A stretch of 64,000 nt of DNA, taken from the NCBI RefSeq assembly GCF_000519125.1, contig NZ_KI912582.1, forward strand, positions 124,001-188,000, given 5' to 3'. Positions 15,935-24,857 of the stretch are shown here, piece after piece. Under the pieces are notes generated by a model. That model was not told where the DNA came from and did not search any database. It was given only the letters and a program-made list of their open reading frames with translations. Every line of letters starts with the position of its first letter. The stretch's first letter is position 1. The position numbers and the translations under genes are program-made. This stretch comes from Desulfocurvus vexinensis DSM 17965. GTDB lineage: Bacteria > Desulfobacterota > Desulfovibrionia > Desulfovibrionales > Desulfovibrionaceae.

Positions 15935-18900
15935 CTAGACCCAGTCGTCGTCCGCCTCGATGGGCGCAAAGCCCCGGCGCATGGTGTTTTCCGTGACCAC
16001 GTAGGGGTCCATGAACTGGAGCAGGTAGTCCGGCCCGCCGGCCTTGGAGCCGACGCCCGACATGTTGAACCCGCCGAAGGGCTGGCGCTCCACCAGGGCG
16101 CCGGTGGTGCCGCGGTTGAGGTAGAGGTTGCCGACGTTGAACTCGGCGCGCGCGCGCTCCAGGTGGCGCGGGCTGCGTGAGAACACGCCGCCCGTGAGGG
16201 CGAAGCGCGTGGAGTTGGCGTATTCCAAGGCCTGGTCGAAGTCCGCCGCGCGCATCACGGCCAGCACCGGCCCGAAGACCTCCTCCTGGGCGATGCGTTG
16301 GGCGGGGGTCACGCCCTCGACAATGGTCAGCGGCACGTAGCATCCGGCGGCGGTGTCCACGCCCTCGGGCATGCGTTCGAGCAGCACCCGGCCTTCCTTG
16401 CGCGCCAGTTCCACATAGCCCATGACGGCCTTCTGGGCCGCGCGGTCCACCACCGGGCCCATGACGTTGGCCGGGTTCTCGGCGGGGCCCAGGCGCAGGG
16501 AGCGGCAGGCCTCCACCAGCCGGGGCACGAAGCGGTCGTACACCGCGTCCAGCACGATGACCCGCGAGCAGGCCGAGCACTTCTGGCCCTGGAAGCCGAA
16601 GGCCGAGTAGACCGTCTGCTGCACGGCCTCGTCCAGCTCGGCGTCGTCGTCGATGATGATGGCGTTCTTGCCGCCCATCTCGGCGATGACCTTCTTGCAC
16701 TGGAGCTGGCCCGGGGCGGGCACGGCGGCCTTGGCCATGATGCGCAGGCCGACTTCGAGCGAGCCGGTGAAGGCGACCAGGGCGATGTCCTTGTGGCCCA
16801 CGAGGTGGTCGCCCATGACCGAGCTGCGGCCCGGCACGAAGTTGAAGACTCCGGCGGGCAGCCCGGCGGCGGCGAAGGCCTCGGCCAGCCCGTGGCCCAC
16901 CAGGGACGACAGGCCCGAGGGCTTGTAGAGCACGGGGTTGCCGGTGACGATGGCGGCGGCGGCCATGCCCGTGGAGATGGCCAGGGGGAAGTTCCACGGC
17001 GCGATGACCGCCGCGATGCCCTTGGGCCGGTACTGGTAGAGGTTGACCTCGCCCGGGGCGCGGCCCATGCGCCGGGGGGCGCCCAGGCGGACCATCTCGC
17101 GGGCGTAGTATTCCAGGAAGTCGATGGCCTCGGCCAGGTCGGCGTGGGCCTGGTCCCACTGCTTGCCCACTTCCAGCACCTGCACGGCGGCCAGGTCGTG
17201 GATGGTGGCGCGCATGTGCGCGGCGGCGCGCAGCAGGTACTGGGCGCGCTCGGCGGGCGGGGTGGCCCGCCAGGGGCCCTGGGCGGCGCGCGCGGCCTCG
17301 ATGGCCCGGTCGATCTCGGCCACCCCGGCCTGATGGACCCGGGCCAGGATTTCGCCGGTGTCGGCGGGGTTGTAGGACTCCAGCACGTCGCCCGTGCGCA
17401 CCTCGGCCCCGCCGATGACCAGGGGCACCTCGCGCACGCCCTGGGCCCGGATGCGCGCCATGGCCTGGGGGAAGGCCGCGCGGGCCTCGGGCAGGGTGAA
17501 GTCGAGCATGGGGTGGTTCTCGAAGGGCGCCTGGCCCGGCGCGGCGTGGGCCGCGGGGGCGATGGGCCGCGCGGCGCGCTCGCGCTCGGCGGTGGCCGCC
17601 GGGTCTTCCAGCAGCCGGGCCATGTCGGCCTCGCCCACGAAGCTCTGGCGCAGGAAGGACTCGTTGGCCGTGTTCTCCAGCAGGCGGCGCACCAGGTAGG
17701 CCATGCCCGGGATCAGGTCGCCGTAGGGGCAGTACAGGCGCACGCGCCCGGCGACCTTCTGCAGGCCCTTGCGCACGGGCTCGGCCATGCCGTAGAGCAC
17801 CTGGAATTCGTAGCGCGACTCGGGCACGGCCAGGGCCCGGGCCGTTTCCATGACCGCCGCGATGGTGCGCACGTTGTGCGAGGCGCAGGCCAGGCGGCAG
17901 ATATCGGCGTTTTCCAGGATGCGGCGCGCGGCGCGCTCGAAGGCCGCGTCGGACTCGGCCTTGATGGTGTACACCGGCACCTCCCAGCCCATCTGCTTGG
18001 CGCGCACGGTCTCGTGGTCCCAGTAGGCGCCCTTGACCAGGCGGATGGTGATGGGCAGGTTCTGGGCCCGGGCCCAGGTCAGCATCTCGGCCACGTCGGC
18101 GTCGGTGCTCTTCAGGTAGGCCTGGAACACGATGCCCAGGTGCGGGTGGTGGCGGAATTCGTCGGCCCCGCGCAGGCGCTTGAACAGCTCGATGGTGATG
18201 TCCTTGTAGTCCAGGGATTCCATGTCGATGCACATGGCCCCGCCCAGCTGGACCACCTTGCGGTAGACCGGGGCCAGGCGGTTGTACAGGCCCTGCACCG
18301 AGCCCTCGAAATCGCGGGCCTTGGTCTGCGAGTAGAAGGCCGAGGGCTTCACCGAGAGGTTGATCACGGGCTCGCAGTCCCAGTCCAGCCCGCCCGCGCC
18401 CGCGCCCAGGGGCTTGAACTTGTCCCTGGCCTCGGCCACGGCGTCCAAGAGGTCCAGGTGGTCCTGCATGCGGGCCTCGCTTTCGGCCTCGCTCACCGTG
18501 GCCTCGCCCAGCATGTCGATGGTGAAGGCGAAGCCGTCCTTGCGCAGGCGCTGGATGTTCTTCACCGCCTCGCGGGCGTCCTGCCCGACGATGAACTGGC
18601 GGCCCATCTTCTCGATATTGGCCGAGATGGCCTTGGCCATGAGCTTGCCGCCCAGCTTGCCCGCCAGCCCGGCGGTGGTCAGCCCGGCTTTCATCACCGG
18701 GGGCAGGTCGCCCGAATCCGAGGCGAAATACTCCTCGATGTGCCGGGTCAGGGACTCGGTGGTGGTCAGGGCGGGCAGCACGTCCACGAAGCGGAACAGC
18801 CGGACCTTGAAGTCCTCGTTTTGCATGGACCAGTCCATGACCTTGCCGGTCCACCAGCCCTTGTTGAAGATCGACGGGGCCTCGCCGCTGATGCTCTGGA

Positions 18901-18952
18901 AGAATTCCTTGCCGCGCGCGACGATGCGCTGCTCAAGCTGGGTCTTGTCCAT
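15935..18952 (-). CDS. putA: Bifunctional proline dehydrogenase / glutamate-semialdehyde dehydrogenase (PutA-type)
   Basis: A 1005-residue enzyme that oxidises proline to glutamate in two steps. Residues about 110-440 form the FAD-binding proline dehydrogenase barrel (DMLGEATVSEAE, INLSVKPSAFYSQ, IRLVKGAYWDHE, EFQVLYGMAE). Residues about 500-985 are the aldehyde dehydrogenase with the Glu motif EMGGKNAIII and nucleophile Cys in GQKCSACSRV. There is no N-terminal ribbon-helix-helix domain, so this is a non-regulatory PutA, consistent with control by the Lrp gene 17 bases upstream in the same direction. Length fits minimalist PutA proteins. GGGGGAG precedes the ATG. Confidence 0.95.
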   Translation of the reverse strand: MDKTQLEQRIVARGKEFFQSISGEAPSIFNKGWWTGKVMDWSMQNEDFKVRLFRFVDVLPALTTTESLTRHIEEYFASDSGDLPPVMKAGLTTAGLAGKLGGKLMAKAISANIEKMGRQFIVGQDAREAVKNIQRLRKDGFAFTIDMLGEATVSEAESEARMQDHLDLLDAVAEARDKFKPLGAGAGGLDWDCEPVINLSVKPSAFYSQTKARDFEGSVQGLYNRLAPVYRKVVQLGGAMCIDMESLDYKDITIELFKRLRGADEFRHHPHLGIVFQAYLKSTDADVAEMLTWARAQNLPITIRLVKGAYWDHETVRAKQMGWEVPVYTIKAESDAAFERAARRILENADICRLACASHNVRTIAAVMETARALAVPESRYEFQVLYGMAEPVRKGLQKVAGRVRLYCPYGDLIPGMAYLVRRLLENTANESFLRQSFVGEADMARLLEDPAATAERERAARPIAPAAHAAPGQAPFENHPMLDFTLPEARAAFPQAMARIRAQGVREVPLVIGGAEVRTGDVLESYNPADTGEILARVHQAGVAEIDRAIEAARAAQGPWRATPPAERAQYLLRAAAHMRATIHDLAAVQVLEVGKQWDQAHADLAEAIDFLEYYAREMVRLGAPRRMGRAPGEVNLYQYRPKGIAAVIAPWNFPLAISTGMAAAAIVTGNPVLYKPSGLSSLVGHGLAEAFAAAGLPAGVFNFVPGRSSVMGDHLVGHKDIALVAFTGSLEVGLRIMAKAAVPAPGQLQCKKVIAEMGGKNAIIIDDDAELDEAVQQTVYSAFGFQGQKCSACSRVIVLDAVYDRFVPRLVEACRSLRLGPAENPANVMGPVVDRAAQKAVMGYVELARKEGRVLLERMPEGVDTAAGCYVPLTIVEGVTPAQRIAQEEVFGPVLAVMRAADFDQALEYANSTRFALTGGVFSRSPRHLERARAEFNVGNLYLNRGTTGALVERQPFGGFNMSGVGSKAGGPDYLLQFMDPYVVTENTMRRGFAPIEADDDWV

Positions 18953-18969
18953 GGTCTCCCCCTGGGATG

Positions 18970-19461
18970 TCAGTCGTCCTGGTCGGCCCCGTCGTCAGGG
19001 TCAAGGGCCTGGGCCAGGGTCTCCTTGACGGTGGTCAGCACGATGGTCGTGCGCGTGTCGCGCACGGATTGGATGCGCCCGATGCGCCGCAGCAGGCGGC
19101 CCAGGGCTTCGGTGTCCTGCACGCGGACCTTGATGAGGTAGGCGTCCTGCCCTGCGGTGTGGTGCACTTCGAGCACCTCGGGCAGGGCGGCCAGCTCGCG
19201 GCCCGAGCGCACCGAGCCCACGGCGTCCTCGGCGTGGACGAAGGTGAAGGCCGTGAGCCCGTGGCCCAGGGCCTTGGGGTTCACGCGGGTTTCATAGCCC
19301 TGGATCGCGCCCCGGGCCTCCAGCTTGCGGATGCGCTCCAGCACCGCCGAGGGCGCCTTGCCCACGCGCCGCGCGATTTCGGCGTTGGAGGTCCGGGCGT
19401 TGGCCTGGAGCACGTCCAGGATCTGGCGGTCCGTTTCGTCGATGGTTTCGTTTTTGGCCAT
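18970..19461 (-). CDS. Lrp/AsnC family transcriptional regulator
   Basis: A 163-residue protein: an N-terminal helix-turn-helix (about 8-55, ILDVLQANARTSNAEIARRVG through ERIRKLEARGAI) and a RAM ligand-binding domain with the conserved AGQDAYLIKVRV strand. It sits 17 bases upstream of putA and probably controls it in response to proline or another amino acid, as PutR/Lrp proteins do elsewhere. The acidic tail ends DPDDGADQDD. The start at 19461 has no Shine-Dalgarno site, and a TTGACA lies only 33 bases upstream, so the message may be leaderless. Confidence 0.9.
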   Translation of the reverse strand: MAKNETIDETDRQILDVLQANARTSNAEIARRVGKAPSAVLERIRKLEARGAIQGYETRVNPKALGHGLTAFTFVHAEDAVGSVRSGRELAALPEVLEVHHTAGQDAYLIKVRVQDTEALGRLLRRIGRIQSVRDTRTTIVLTTVKETLAQALDPDDGADQDD

Positions 19462-19466
19462 GATTG

Positions 19467-19499
19467 GAGAATGAAATTCGATTCTCTGCCAGATGTCAA
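19467..19499 (-). promoter_or_regulatory. lrp promoter with 20-bp palindrome
   Basis: On the minus strand TTGACA (19494-19499) is followed after 17 bases by TTTCAT (19471-19476). A GAGAAT-N8-ATTCTC palindrome (19467-19486) covers the -10 region and could be the Lrp operator. The remaining gap to 19775 is GC-rich and shows nothing I can support. Confidence 0.55.
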
Positions 19500-19775
19500 G
19501 AACGATATTCAGGCTTTTGCGTTGGCGGGGAACAATCGACACCAAGGCTGGTGCGGGGTTGGCGCGGGGTTGGCGCCGGGCGCTGGCGGTGGCGGGGCAG
19601 ACCCGGAGGGGTGGATTCGCGCTGGTGGCGCGGCGGGGTGCGGCGCGCCGCCGCCGGGAGCGCGCCGCAAGGCCCGCGCCAGGAGGGGGAAAATCGGCGG
19701 GGTGCGGGGCCGTGGCCCGGGCGGGGGGAGGCGGTGGCAGGGGGCGTGCGCCCGGGCGCGGCGCGGGGCCCGGCC

Positions 19776-20522
19776 TCAGCCCCGGCGGGTGCGCCAGCGG
19801 CAGGCCCGGCGCTCCAGCAGGTCGGTGGTCTCGTAGAGGGCCACGCCCAGGGCGCTCATGCCGAAGATGCCCGCGAACATGTCCGCGTAGTCCAGGCGGC
19901 CCCAGGAATCCATGATGAAATAGCCCAGGCCCTGCTGGGTGGCGAAGCTCTCCACGAAGAACAGCACGGCCACGGACACCCCCGTGCCCAGGCGCAGGGC
20001 CGTGAAGCCGTGGGGCAGGGCCGCAGGCAGCAGCACATGGCGCAGGGCGTGGCGGTAGGTGCCGCCCAGGGAGTGGATGGTGTCCAGATACTTGGGGTTC
20101 ACGGCGCGCACTCCGTCGCGGGTGGTGACCAGGATCTGGTAGGCCAGGATCAGGGCGATCATGCCCACGCGCGAGGCCTCGCCCAGGCCCAGCAGCAGGA
20201 AGAACACGGGCAGCAGCACGATCTTGGGCACGGGGTAGGTCAGGGTCACGAAGGGCGACAGGGCGCGGTCCAGCCGGGGCAGGCTGCCCATGAGCACCCC
20301 CAGGGGGAAGGCCAGGCCCCAGGCCACGGCCATGGCCGCCACCGCGCGCGCGGCGCTGGCCCGCACATGGCCCCAGAATTCCGCGCGCCCCAGCTGGCGC
20401 ACGAAGGCCGCCAGGGCCTCTTCGGGGTGCGGCAGCACGTCGCCCGCCGGGCCCAGGGCCAGGGCCTTCCAGGCCAGGGCCAGCAGGGCCACCACCGCCG
20501 CGTAGCGCAGGGCCGCGCGCAT
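19776..20522 (-). CDS. TauC/SsuC-type ABC transporter permease
   Basis: A 248-residue membrane protein with about six helices and the EAA-like loop region around GTYRHALRHVLLPAALPHGFTALRLG. The N-terminus MRAALRYAAVVALLALAWK and the mid-protein ASAARAVAAMAVAWGLAFPLGVLMG are typical of the nitrate/sulfonate/taurine permease family. Its ATG shares a base with the ATPase stop (TGATG), so the two are translationally coupled. It forms the channel of a three-gene importer with the ATPase and binding protein upstream. The substrate is unknown. Confidence 0.9.
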   Translation of the reverse strand: MRAALRYAAVVALLALAWKALALGPAGDVLPHPEEALAAFVRQLGRAEFWGHVRASAARAVAAMAVAWGLAFPLGVLMGSLPRLDRALSPFVTLTYPVPKIVLLPVFFLLLGLGEASRVGMIALILAYQILVTTRDGVRAVNPKYLDTIHSLGGTYRHALRHVLLPAALPHGFTALRLGTGVSVAVLFFVESFATQQGLGYFIMDSWGRLDYADMFAGIFGMSALGVALYETTDLLERRACRWRTRRG

Positions 20523-21259
20523 CAGCAGGCCTCGGCCAGGGCCGCGCGCACGGCCCGGGCCGTGGCGTGGAAGCCCGGGGCGTCGCGGTGTCCGGGCTCG
20601 CCGAACCCGGGGTTGGGGACGAGCCGCGTCAGGCGCGCCGGGCAGCCGCCCATGACGGCGATGTCCGCGCCCAGGAACACGGCCTCCTCCACGCTGTGCG
20701 TGACCAGCACGAAGGGCGTGCCCCGCTGGCGCCAGGAGTCCAAAAGGGCCTGCTGGAGCTTTTCGCGGGTGATGAAGTCCAGGCTGGAGAAGGGCTCGTC
20801 CATGAGCAGCAGCTTGGGCCGCGCGGCAAAGGCCCGGGCGATGGCCACGCGCTGCTGCTCGCCGCCGGACAGGCGCGCCGGATAGTCGCGCTCGCGCCCG
20901 CCCAGGCCCATTTCGGCCAGCACGGCCCGGGCCCGGGCCTCGCGCTCGGCCCGGGGCACGCCCTGGACCGTGAGCCCCAGGGCCGCGTTGTCCAGCACGG
21001 TCTTCCACGGCAGCAGGCCGTAGTCCTGGAGGATGATGGCGATGTCGGGCCTGGGCGCGGCCACGGGCGCGCCGTCCAGGGTCACACGGCCCGAGGTGGG
21101 CGCGGCCAGCCCGCAGAGCATGTAGAGCAGGGTGGTCTTGCCGCAGCCCGAGGGCCCGACCACGGCCAGGGTCCGGCCCGGGGCCAGCTCCAGGTCCACC
21201 CCGGCGAGCACGGTGCGCCCGCCCGGGTAGGCCATGGTCAGGTTCTCGGCGTGCAGCAT
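20522..21259 (-). CDS. TauB/SsuB-type ABC transporter ATP-binding protein
   Basis: A 245-residue ATPase with Walker A GPSGCGKTT (about residue 36), Q-loop ILQDYGLLPWKT, signature [15 protein letters not shown], Walker B LLLMDEPFSSLD and the switch His in VTHSVEEAVFLG. The sequence is of the nitrate/sulfonate/taurine class. The C-terminal 35 residues after GGCPARLTRLV vary in this family. It lies between the binding protein gene (21 bases away) and the permease gene. Confidence 0.93.
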   Translation of the reverse strand: MLHAENLTMAYPGGRTVLAGVDLELAPGRTLAVVGPSGCGKTTLLYMLCGLAAPTSGRVTLDGAPVAAPRPDIAIILQDYGLLPWKTVLDNAALGLTVQGVPRAEREARARAVLAEMGLGGRERDYPARLSGGEQQRVAIARAFAARPKLLLMDEPFSSLDFITREKLQQALLDSWRQRGTPFVLVTHSVEEAVFLGADIAVMGGCPARLTRLVPNPGFGEPGHRDAPGFHATARAVRAALAEAC

Positions 21260-21280
21260 GGCGGGCCGCCCGGCATCCGG

Positions 21281-22177
21281 CTAGTGCTCCGGCACCACGA
21301 GGGCGTAGGGCAGGGCCTCGTCCAGCAGGCCCACGGAGAGCATCCAGTCCTGGACCTGGTCCAGCTCTTCCGGGCTGGGCAGGGAGGGGGCCGGGTAGCG
21401 GTACACGGGAAAGCCCGCCGCCAGGGGCCCGGGCATCTGGCACTTCTCGGCCATCAGGGCGCGGAAGTCCTCGGGGCGCTCGGCCAGGGCCTCCACGGCC
21501 CGGGCGTAGGCCGCCAGGAAGGCGGCGCGGCGGCCCATCTTGTCCTCGCGCAGGCAGATCACGGTCAGGGGCACGTCCAGGGCCTCGTCCGTGGCCAGCA
21601 CCTGCCCGCCGTGGGACTGGACCAGCGTGGCCAGTGGCTCGGGCAGGATGGCGTAGCCCAGTTGCCCGGCCATGAGCATCTGCATGCGGATGGGGATCTT
21701 TTTGACCTCCATGCGCGTGAAGGCCTGCCCGCCCGCCGCGTCGCCCGGGGCCATGCGCCCGAGCAGGAATTCCATGACCGTGGTGCGCGAGAAGCCCAGG
21801 GGCGCGCCCGGGGCCGCGCCCTTGGGCGAGGCCACCACGGCGAACATGCGCTGGCCGGGGGTGGTGCGGTAGCTCACGGTGGCCACGCGCATGGGCACTC
21901 CGGCGCGGATCAGGGCCAGGGTGGCCACCAGGTCGCCGAAATAGCCGTCGAGCTGGCCGCTCTGCATGGCCGTGTCGCGCTCCATGGCGCTGGCGAAGGG
22001 CACCAGCTCCACGTCCAGGCCCTGGGCGGCGAAGAGCCCTTCTTGCGCGGCCACGTGCAGGGGCAGGGTGTCCAGCACAGGCAGGATGCCCAGGCGCAGG
22101 GCCTGGGCCCAGGCCGCGCCCGCCAGCCCGAACACCAGCGCCGCAGCCATCGTCGCGCAAGCCAGTCGCCGCATCAT
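21281..22177 (-). CDS. ABC transporter periplasmic substrate-binding protein (NMT1/SsuA-like)
   Basis: A 298-residue protein with a signal peptide (residues 1-25, GLAGAAWA) and an NMT1-type fold opening LRLGILPVLDTLPLHVAAQEGLF. A ligand-cleft segment ESQLDG-like appears as QSGQLDGYFGDLVAT. It should bind the imported small molecule in the periplasm and hand it to the downstream ATPase/permease pair. The family includes nitrate, sulfonate, taurine and pyrimidine binders and I cannot choose. Two ATGs are adjacent; the first has AGGAG at five bases, the second at eight. Confidence 0.85.
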   Translation of the reverse strand: MMRRLACATMAAALVFGLAGAAWAQALRLGILPVLDTLPLHVAAQEGLFAAQGLDVELVPFASAMERDTAMQSGQLDGYFGDLVATLALIRAGVPMRVATVSYRTTPGQRMFAVVASPKGAAPGAPLGFSRTTVMEFLLGRMAPGDAAGGQAFTRMEVKKIPIRMQMLMAGQLGYAILPEPLATLVQSHGGQVLATDEALDVPLTVICLREDKMGRRAAFLAAYARAVEALAERPEDFRALMAEKCQMPGPLAAGFPVYRYPAPSLPSPEELDQVQDWMLSVGLLDEALPYALVVPEH

Positions 22178-22248
22178 GAGGACTCCTTGGTGGGGGTTCG
22201 GGCCCCTGGATACATCGGGACGGCGGCCCCGGCAAGGGCGCCGCAAGG

Positions 22249-23427
22249 TCAGCTGCCCGCCAGGCTCAGGGCGCCCAGGCGGGACTTGAGGTACTCCAGC
22301 AGCAGGACGCCCACGCGCTCGGCGCGGTCCAGGGTGCCCGCGTAGGCGTTGCCGCGCATGAGCTTGCCGAAGTCGCCGCCGTTCAGCTCGGGGTGGTCGG
22401 CGAAGGTCTGGGTGAAGGCCTGCACGTACTCGCGGACGCGGCGGTCCAGCTCGCCCTCGGGCAGGGCGTGCAGCTCGCGCGCCTTGGCGGCCAGCTCGGC
22501 GGCGGGGGGCAGGCGGTCCGAACCAATGACGGCGTTGAAGGCGTCGGCGAAGCGGCGGCACCCGGCCAGGATATGCTTGGGCCGCACCACGTTCATCTTG
22601 GCCCATCCGGCGCGCAGCCATTTGAAGACCGTGTTGGTGGTGCTGGTGCCGTCGGCGCTCTCCACGTAGGCCGCCACGGACCAGGAGTCGTACATGTAGG
22701 TGTCCATCCAGCCCATGCCGCCCTTGGTCAGGCCGTGGATGCCGGAGTAGAAGTACTGCCAGTTGCCGTCGTCGAGCACCACGCCCTTCTTGCCCACGCC
22801 CGAGAGCCCGTCCTGGCGGGCGATGGACAGCAGCACGGCCCGGCCCTTGTGGCGCATGAGCACCAGGGCGCGGTCGAGGTGGTAGCGGTAGTAGCCGCCG
22901 CTGAACAGGTCGGGGGTGATTTCCTCGAACTCGCGGCCATGCAGGACCACGGGCCGGTCCAGGCCGTCCAGCGCGGTCCACAGTCCGGGATGGGTCAGGA
23001 TGTCGCTGCCCGGCTCCCAGCCCGACACGCGGATCACCGAGGGGTGGGTCAGGTAGGTGGGCACGGCGGGGTTGTAGGCGTATTCGAGGATGCGCGCCAG
23101 GGGGGCGTCCATGGTCTGGCTGATCATGGCGCCGCTGGCGCCCTCCAGGGCGGGCAGCTCCTGGCCGTCGCCGGGCCCGGCGAGGATGTAGTCCAGCAGG
23201 GGGGCGGCGCTTGCGGGGTCGAACACCGCCTGGCGGTCGCCCGCCAGCTCCAGCAGGGCCTGCACCGCGCGCACGGCGTCCGCCGGGGGCTGGGCCGGGG
23301 CGGCGGGGCGCGTGCCCATGGGCAAGGGGTCGTTGCCGGCCTGGGCGCGGGGCGCGGCCAGGGTCAGGGCCAGCAGGATCAGTACGGGCACGCCCCAGGC
23401 CAGGGCGCGGGCGGACAGCTGCTTCAT
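22249..23427 (-). CDS. Secreted protein of unknown function
   Basis: A 392-residue protein with a signal peptide (MKQLSARALAWGVPVLILLALTLAAPRAQA) and no domain I recognise. The mature part is rich in aromatic residues, with blocks such as GGYYRYHLDRALVLMRHKGRAVLLS and DDGNWQYFYSGIHGLTKGGMGW, and a C-terminal helical part. One pair of Cys is absent; a single Cys lies in HILAGCRRF. It precedes the ABC transporter operon by 71 bases on the same strand, so it could be co-transcribed. The ribosome binding site is weak, so the start is inferred from the signal peptide. Confidence 0.75.
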   Translation of the reverse strand: MKQLSARALAWGVPVLILLALTLAAPRAQAGNDPLPMGTRPAAPAQPPADAVRAVQALLELAGDRQAVFDPASAAPLLDYILAGPGDGQELPALEGASGAMISQTMDAPLARILEYAYNPAVPTYLTHPSVIRVSGWEPGSDILTHPGLWTALDGLDRPVVLHGREFEEITPDLFSGGYYRYHLDRALVLMRHKGRAVLLSIARQDGLSGVGKKGVVLDDGNWQYFYSGIHGLTKGGMGWMDTYMYDSWSVAAYVESADGTSTTNTVFKWLRAGWAKMNVVRPKHILAGCRRFADAFNAVIGSDRLPPAAELAAKARELHALPEGELDRRVREYVQAFTQTFADHPELNGGDFGKLMRGNAYAGTLDRAERVGVLLLEYLKSRLGALSLAGS

Positions 23428-23708
23428 GCGAAAATTCCGGAACAGGGGCCGGGCTGCACCGGGCCCGGACGATGACGTTTTGGTGAACACCAAGTGAAGA
23501 TAGCCGCGAAAAGCCTTCATGGCAAGGCCCGGACGCGCGCGGGCATCCTTGTGCGCGGGGGCGGCCACGCTGCGGGGGGGGCGCAGGGCCGGGCAGCGCG
23601 CGCGGCTTGGGCCCTGCGCGGCGGGGCCGTCCGGCCCGCCGTCCCCGGGCCGGGGGGAGGGGCGCAGGCGGCCCGCGTCCGTCCGGTTGCGCCCGTGTCC
23701 GGAGCCCG

Positions 23709-24800
23709 TCAGAACGTGTAGCCCACGCTGAAGGAGCCGAAGAGCTGCCCGTCGTGCTGGCCCTCGAATTCCGGGGAGCGGTAGACGTGGGTGTAGGTGA
23801 AGGTCCAGCGCCGCCACAGCACCGAGGCCCCGCAGTAGAGGTCGGCCACGAAGGGCTTGCGGGTCACGCTGTGGCTGTCGCGCCAGGTGTTGCCGTCCAG
23901 GAAGATGTTGCGGGCCACGGCGCGGCCGTCCACGCCCGCGAAGACGTTGTAGGCCAGCCTGCCGGTGACCTGGGGGTCGTCGGGCGAGCCCGGGGCGCCG
24001 ACGATGGACCCGGGGCGGATGAGGGAGACGCCGAAGTCCGCAGGCAGGTAGCGGCCCACGCGCACCTGGCCCCCCGCGTTGGCGTAGGTGAACACGTTGC
24101 CCAGGGTGCCGCCGTAGTGGGGCAGGGCGTCCAGGGCCCAGCCGTGGCCCAGGCCCACCAGCAGGGGCCGCTGGGTGCGCTGCCAGGTCAGGTTCAGGGC
24201 CGGTTCGTCGTGAAGCTGATGCTTCCAGCCCTGGGAGCGGTACTTGTTGATGAGGTGGTGCCAGCTGTCCTGCACGAGCTTGCCGCCCGAGGACGGGCCG
24301 ACCACGCCTGCGGCGATCTCGAAGGTGTCCAGGCGCGTGGCGTTCTTGGCGTGCAGGGCCAGGCCCAGGTAGGTGTACCCGGCGTAGGGCCGGTCGTCGG
24401 CACGCAGGCCGTTGGCCCGGGTGTCCACGGGGGTGTAGATGCTGTTGCCCAGGGAGAAGCCCACGTTGTAGGTGGTGCCCTCGGGGCGGCCGCTCATGAG
24501 CGGGATGGATTCCAGGGCCTCGGCCAGCCAGGGGGCGTTGTCGCGCAGGAAGGGCTCCTGGGCGTAGCGCGGCAGGTCCTTGGACAGGGCCGAGATGCGG
24601 AAGGCGTTGGTATAGTGCTCGTCGGTCCCGGCGAAGAAGTCGTTCTCGTCGTAGAAGGTGACGGTGTAGGAGTCCTCCGGGGCCAGGGGCTCCAGGGCGG
24701 ACGCGTCGTCGGCGGCGCGGGCCGGGCCCAGGGGGGCCAGGACGGCCAGGGTGGCCAGGGCGAGGAGCAGCAGCAGGGCCAGGGGCGTGCGGGAGGGCAT
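23709..24800 (-). CDS. LpxR-like outer-membrane lipid A 3'-O-deacylase
   Basis: A 363-residue protein with a signal peptide (cleavage near GPARA) and a beta-barrel opening YTVTFYDENDFFAGTDEHYTNA, the DUF2219/LpxR signature around the catalytic Asn/His region. DDRPYAGYTYLGLAL and the final VGYTF (aromatic C-terminus for outer-membrane insertion) also fit. LpxR removes the 3' acyl chain of lipid A. Length is close to the family. The start has AAGGA upstream. It follows pspF on the same strand by 57 bases but shares no obvious function. The 23428-23708 gap is GC-rich with no clear feature. Confidence 0.88.
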   Translation of the reverse strand: MPSRTPLALLLLLALATLAVLAPLGPARAADDASALEPLAPEDSYTVTFYDENDFFAGTDEHYTNAFRISALSKDLPRYAQEPFLRDNAPWLAEALESIPLMSGRPEGTTYNVGFSLGNSIYTPVDTRANGLRADDRPYAGYTYLGLALHAKNATRLDTFEIAAGVVGPSSGGKLVQDSWHHLINKYRSQGWKHQLHDEPALNLTWQRTQRPLLVGLGHGWALDALPHYGGTLGNVFTYANAGGQVRVGRYLPADFGVSLIRPGSIVGAPGSPDDPQVTGRLAYNVFAGVDGRAVARNIFLDGNTWRDSHSVTRKPFVADLYCGASVLWRRWTFTYTHVYRSPEFEGQHDGQLFGSFSVGYTF

Positions 24801-24857
24801 CGCGGTCGTCCTTGTCTATAAAATATGGATGTGCCGACGCGGACGGCCCGGCGGGGC

